This document shows, piece by piece, positions 6,067-8,739 of a stretch of 8,739 nucleotides of DNA. Numbering within the stretch: the stretch's first letter is position 1; every line of letters starts with the position of its first letter. The notes beneath the pieces are model-generated. The model ran no database searches. It was given only the letters and a program-made list of their open reading frames with translations, and was not told where the DNA came from. The DNA comes from JBJKSO01 sp046703825 (GTDB lineage Bacteria > Chloroflexota > Dormibacteria > Aeolococcales > Bog-877). A program made the translations under genes and the position numbers. The stretch is taken from the NCBI GenBank assembly GCA_046703825.1, contig JBJKSO010000005.1:1-8739 (forward strand), given 5' to 3'.

Positions 6067-7089
6067 GTGCTCCCTGCGAGGCCGACCGGAGAACGGCACC
6101 GCCGGCTGCTCGAGCAGCTGCAGCGAGGTGTGCTCGACCTGACCTCGACCGATGGCTGGCGGCGTTGGCTGGGGTTCTCGCGCCGATTTCGCAGCTACAG
6201 CTTTCACAACCAGCTACTGATCCTCGCCCAGCGCCCCGATGCCGCCTGGGTGGCCGGTTACCGGGCCTGGCAGCAGCTGGGCCGCCAGGTCCGGGCCGGC
6301 GAGCGGGGCATCGCCATCCTGGCTCCGGTGCCGCCGCCGAAGCGAGACCCGGACCCCGGGGCAGAGGAGCCGGTGGCGCACAGCTTTCGAGTGGTGCGCG
6401 TCTTCGACGTTGGCCAGACCGAGGGGCGAGCGCTGCCCAGCCCGGTGGAGACCCTGGAAGGGGCAGATCCGGTCCAGGAGCAGCTGTCCTGGCTGCTCAA
6501 GGAGGCAGTCGAGCTGGGTTTCGCGGTCCAGTTCCGGGATCTGCTCGGGTCGCGCAACGGGGATTGCTCGCACGCCTTAAGGCGGATACGGATCCGGCTC
6601 GGCCTCCCGCCGCCACAGACGCTCAAGACCCTGGCGCACGAGCTGGCCCACGCCATCCTCCATGGTCCCGAGTTCAGCGGCGACCGGGCGCTCGCCGAAC
6701 TGGAGGCCGAGAGCACCGCCTACCTGGTCTGCGCTGACCTGGGCCTGAACAGTTCTGCCTACAGTTTTGGCTACGTCGCCCACTGGGCGGGCGGTGGTCC
6801 CCAGGCGGTGCGGGGCATCGACAGCGCCGCCGCCCGAGTGCTGGCTGCGGCCCGCCGGCTGGCGCCGGCGAGCGCGGCTCAGCCGTTGCTCAGCGCGACC
6901 CCGACCGTCACCGACCCCACCACCGCTAAGGGCACCCAACCGGCGACCAGGGGTGCCCAGACCAGCAGCACCCCGGTCAAGGCGGCCCCGCCTGCGAGGA
7001 GCAGGATCGTGGCCTCGCCGCGGCCCAAGGCACGGCGGCGCTGTCCCACCAGCGTCGAGACCACGCCCGTTAGCGTGCCGGTCATGTAG
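6067..7089 (+). CDS. ArdC/ImmA-IrrE-like ssDNA-binding metallopeptidase, with read-through C-terminal tail
   Basis: Two-domain protein of the ArdC antirestriction type, 340 residues as read. Residues about 12-90 resemble the ArdC N-terminal ssDNA-binding domain: FRSYSFHNQLLILAQRP, WVAGYRAWQQLGRQV and RAGERGIAILAPV. Residues about 130-262 are a zinc metallopeptidase with TLAHELAHAILHG (HExxH at H191-H195) and a downstream acidic ligand within AELEAEST (one of E211, E213, E215), followed by YSFGYVAHWAGG. In relatives, the metallopeptidase domain cleaves regulators (ImmA, IrrE) or accompanies protection of incoming DNA from restriction (ArdC). Start: GTG 6067 with a purine-rich GGACAGAGG upstream. 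Oddity: from about residue 271 the frame runs antisense through a decayed DUF1275 gene and becomes low-complexity Thr/Pro/Ala/Arg-rich, so these about 70 residues are probably not original. No mobility genes are visible nearby. Confidence 0.82.
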   Translation: MLPARPTGERHRRLLEQLQRGVLDLTSTDGWRRWLGFSRRFRSYSFHNQLLILAQRPDAAWVAGYRAWQQLGRQVRAGERGIAILAPVPPPKRDPDPGAEEPVAHSFRVVRVFDVGQTEGRALPSPVETLEGADPVQEQLSWLLKEAVELGFAVQFRDLLGSRNGDCSHALRRIRIRLGLPPPQTLKTLAHELAHAILHGPEFSGDRALAELEAESTAYLVCADLGLNSSAYSFGYVAHWAGGGPQAVRGIDSAAARVLAAARRLAPASAAQPLLSATPTVTDPTTAKGTQPATRGAQTSSTPVKAAPPARSRIVASPRPKARRRCPTSVETTPVSVPVM

Positions 7090-7411
7090 GTGGTGGAGAG
7101 TCCAGAAACTCCGCGCTGGTATACGGTGCCCGACTGCAGGCCCATGACGGCGGCGGCCATCGCCAGCAATCCCAGCTGCAGCCATCCGTGCGCTAGGCCC
7201 CGCTGTGGTCCCAGAGAGCGGCGAAGCATGCCAACACCACCAGCTCCAGCAGCAGAGCTCGCAGCACCTGCTGCCTGTCCTTGGCCTGGGTCGGAGCCGC
7301 CCAGGATCCCAAAGAAGCCCCCAGCACGTGGGCCCCGATGGACAGCGCCGCGTGCATGGCCAGATCGGAGCTGCGTATCCGGGCGGAGACTCCCAAAAGT
7401 GCAAGGTTCCC
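6879..7411 (-). pseudogene. DUF1275 (YoaK-type) membrane protein, N-terminally truncated and frameshifted
   Basis: Remnant of a DUF1275/YoaK-family membrane protein of unknown function; intact members have about 220 residues and six membrane helices. The earlier half lies in the minus-strand frame from about 7411 to 7193: GNLALLGVSARI resembles the family's MTGNLVLLG region, followed by AALSIGAHVLGASLGSW and LRALLLELVVLACFAALW. It then hits TAG at 7195-7193. The later half continues in another minus-strand frame from about 7229 to the TGA at 6881-6879, with MGLQSGTVYQRGVSGLS and TTYMTGTLTGVVSTLVG, the family's conserved GLQN and TTYxTGTLT blocks. The first 50 or so residues, including the usual VDAxSYL segment, are not found in any minus frame of 7412-7558. 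Loss of the start plus a frameshift between about 7195 and 7229 argues for decay; a sequencing error could explain the frameshift alone. It lies just behind the ferredoxin gene and overlaps the metallopeptidase tail. Confidence 0.78.
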
Positions 7412-7558
7412 GGCGCCGTGCCAGCTCCGCAGCGGTTCCCGCTCTTCTCCGCCGGCCGGCTCTCCAGCTGCTGCAGCGGCTAAGCGCTGGAACCCATCGG
7501 CGGGGAAGCGCTGCCCGGCTGAGCCGCTACCCGGACCCGAGCCTGGGGCGGGTCGGAC

Positions 7559-7795
7559 TCAGGCCCCGCCTGACCGGGCCGGCTCTGCCCTGGGCCGCCG
7601 CTCAAGCCGCAGAGCCAGGGCGGGGCAGACGCTGCGGGCCCGCCTCGCCAGCGGCAGCAGCTCCCGGGGGACCACGCCGCGGGAGATGATCGGGTAGCCC
7701 CAGTCGTCGAGGGCGATCATCTCCGGGAAGACCTCGTGGCAGAGAGCGTGGCCGACGCACTTGGTCGGGTCCACCGCGAGCACCTGGTCGCTCAT
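7559..7795 (-). CDS. Small single-cluster ferredoxin (CxxHxxC...CP type)
   Basis: Soluble electron carrier of 78 residues. The cluster motif is DPTKCVGHALCHE (C13, H16, C19) with the last ligand in SVCPALAL (C57-P58). Three cysteines with His at the position of the second cysteine is the arrangement of actinobacterial ferredoxins (CxxHxxC...CP) that hold a 3Fe-4S or His-influenced cluster and often serve cytochromes P450 or dedicated oxidoreductases. LDDWGYPII in the middle is also typical of this group. Its ATG (7795) overlaps the TGA of the NuoF-like gene as ATGA, so translation is probably coupled and the two proteins are likely redox partners. No P450 gene is in the window. The last 12 residues are Pro/Arg/Ala-rich and probably disordered. 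Family assignment is secure; partner is inference. Confidence 0.92.
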   Translation of the reverse strand: MSDQVLAVDPTKCVGHALCHEVFPEMIALDDWGYPIISRGVVPRELLPLARRARSVCPALALRLERRPRAEPARSGGA

Positions 7796-8739
7796 CCGCT
7801 GCTCCGGCCACGCCGCAGCGGCAGACTCTGCAGGAGCCTACCGGTGCAGCGCCCCGACCGGTGCGCGTCCACCTCGTCGGCAAAGGTGTCCAGCGTGCTC
7901 GCGACCAGGCCGACCACCCCGTCCGGATGCCGGCACGCACCGCGCCCGGGGATCTGGCCGCACCAGCGCTGGACCCGCTTCAGGTCGTCGCGGCGCAGCG
8001 CCCGCGGCTCAGCCACGCGTCCCAGAGCCTGCGCCAGCGCCGCCAGCCCGAACTTGCAGGGTCCGCACTGGCCTGCGCTCTGGTCTGCCAGCCACTCCAC
8101 CAGGCGAGCGGACTCCCGCAGACCGCAGCTGTCGGCCGGCAGGAGGTGCAGGACTCCGGCGCCGGGTGAGACCTTGAACTCGGCTAGGTCGGCGCGGGAC
8201 AGTCGCGCCGAGCCGAACTCCTCGGGCAGCAGCCAGGACCCGAAGTAGCCTCCCACCAGTAGCGCCTGGGGGTCGCGGGCGGCGCCGGCGACGCGGACCA
8301 GTTCGGCCAGCTCCACCCCGAGCGGCACTTCGTAGACACCGGGGCTGTCCACCGCCCCGGACACCGTCACCAGCATGGTGCCGGGCTCATCGGCGGTGCC
8401 CGCCTGACGGAACCAGTCGGGGCCGAAGCGGGCGATGAGGCCCAAGTGGGCCAGCGTTTCCACGTTGTGCACCAAAGTTGGCCGACCGCCCCACCCCCGG
8501 TCGCAAGCCCGCGGCGGCTTGGCCCGGGGCAGGGCCGGCTGGCCCTGCAGCCAGTTGATCACCGCGGTCTCCTCGCCGCCGACGAAGTTGACCGGGCCAG
8601 AGGCCGCCTTGACCTGCAGCCCGGGCCGGCCCCGCCGCTCGCGGGCGACCATCGCCCGCTCGATCGCAAGCCGACTCGATGGGGTGGGGGCGACCACGAA
8701 AGCCTGGCGAGCCCCGACCGCCGCGGCCGCGGCCTGCAC
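7792..8739 (-). CDS. NuoF-like NADH dehydrogenase 51-kDa family subunit (N-terminus beyond window)
   Basis: C-terminal 315 residues of a NuoF/51-kDa-family flavoprotein; the N-terminal FMN/NADH glycine-rich part lies beyond base 8739, where the frame is still open. Seen: GPVNFVGGEETAVINWL and RPTLVHNVETLAHLGLI (FMN-domain end, close to NuoF), an SLBB-like region from TVSGAVDSPGVYEVPLG (125-141), and the Fe-S domain SAGQCGPCKFGL (C225, C228) followed by C260 and GRGACRHPDG (C269). In NuoF proper the signature is SCGxCxPC; here the first cysteine is Ala, so C260 and C269 may complete the site. This matches standalone NuoF-like proteins rather than a complex I subunit. The end, FADEVDAHRSGRC, is typical. 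It is coupled by ATGA to the ferredoxin gene, suggesting a flavin/Fe-S module passing electrons between NAD(P)H and ferredoxin. Other subunits, if any, lie outside the window. Confidence 0.88.
   Translation of the reverse strand: MQAAAAAVGARQAFVVAPTPSSRLAIERAMVARERRGRPGLQVKAASGPVNFVGGEETAVINWLQGQPALPRAKPPRACDRGWGGRPTLVHNVETLAHLGLIARFGPDWFRQAGTADEPGTMLVTVSGAVDSPGVYEVPLGVELAELVRVAGAARDPQALLVGGYFGSWLLPEEFGSARLSRADLAEFKVSPGAGVLHLLPADSCGLRESARLVEWLADQSAGQCGPCKFGLAALAQALGRVAEPRALRRDDLKRVQRWCGQIPGRGACRHPDGVVGLVASTLDTFADEVDAHRSGRCTGRLLQSLPLRRGRSSG

Noticed and set aside
6577..7404. 275-codon open frame on - across the metallopeptidase and DUF1275 region
   Set aside because: It is not the frame carrying either DUF1275 half and contains no conserved block; Trp/Cys/Arg-rich shadow.
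7412..7558. Missing N-terminus of DUF1275 or a small gene after the ferredoxin
   Set aside because: I translated the three minus frames across most of this stretch and found neither the VDAxSYL/TANMTG region nor a convincing start; it looks like decayed or non-coding sequence.
1..8739. CRISPR array, tRNA/rRNA, insertion sequence or phage genes
   Set aside because: No regularly spaced repeats, clover-leaf candidates, transposase motifs or terminal inverted repeats were recognised by eye on either strand.

Overview
This is a GC-rich (about 70%), densely coding bacterial window. It looks like an actinobacterial or soil Chloroflexota / Ca. Dormibacterota-type chromosome. The supporting signs are the F420-type luciferase-like oxidoreductase domain, the actinobacterial-style CxxHxxC ferredoxin, GTG/TTG starts, strong G/C in third codon positions and a possible leaderless promoter. 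The exact phylum cannot be fixed from this window. I see no tRNA, rRNA, CRISPR array, insertion sequence or integrase.

Layout. (1) The left edge holds the 3' part of a GT4 glycosyltransferase on +. It converges on a minus-strand cluster, and the two terminal stop codons overlap inside one CTAG. (2) Minus-strand cluster read 4787 to 833: an NfuA-like Fe-S carrier; then, after 141 bp with a hairpin, a 661-residue fusion of an F420/flavin-type LLM oxidoreductase with a MenA-like UbiA prenyltransferase; then a CPBP intramembrane protease whose TTG start overlaps the fusion's stop; then a GNAT acetyltransferase that appears to start at an AUC codon behind a perfect Shine-Dalgarno. (3) Plus-strand pair 4805-7089: an ATP-grasp carboxylate-amine ligase whose start is only 17 bp from the NfuA start, then an ArdC/ImmA-like ssDNA-binding metallopeptidase. 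(4) Right-edge minus-strand cluster: the C-terminal part of a NuoF-like flavin/Fe-S subunit overlapping (ATGA) a CxxHxxC ferredoxin, followed by a broken DUF1275 (YoaK-type) membrane protein. The C-terminal tail of the metallopeptidase reads antisense through this remnant.

How the genes may work together. Redox and Fe-S biology recurs: NfuA delivers Fe-S clusters, the NuoF-like protein and ferredoxin need them, and the LLM-UbiA fusion joins a reduced-cofactor oxidoreductase to a quinone-type prenyltransferase. A single pathway linking them is inference. The most unusual item is the LLM-UbiA fusion. The ATC start and the decayed DUF1275/read-through junction are also worth checking. I did not find clear evidence of a wholly new multi-gene system.
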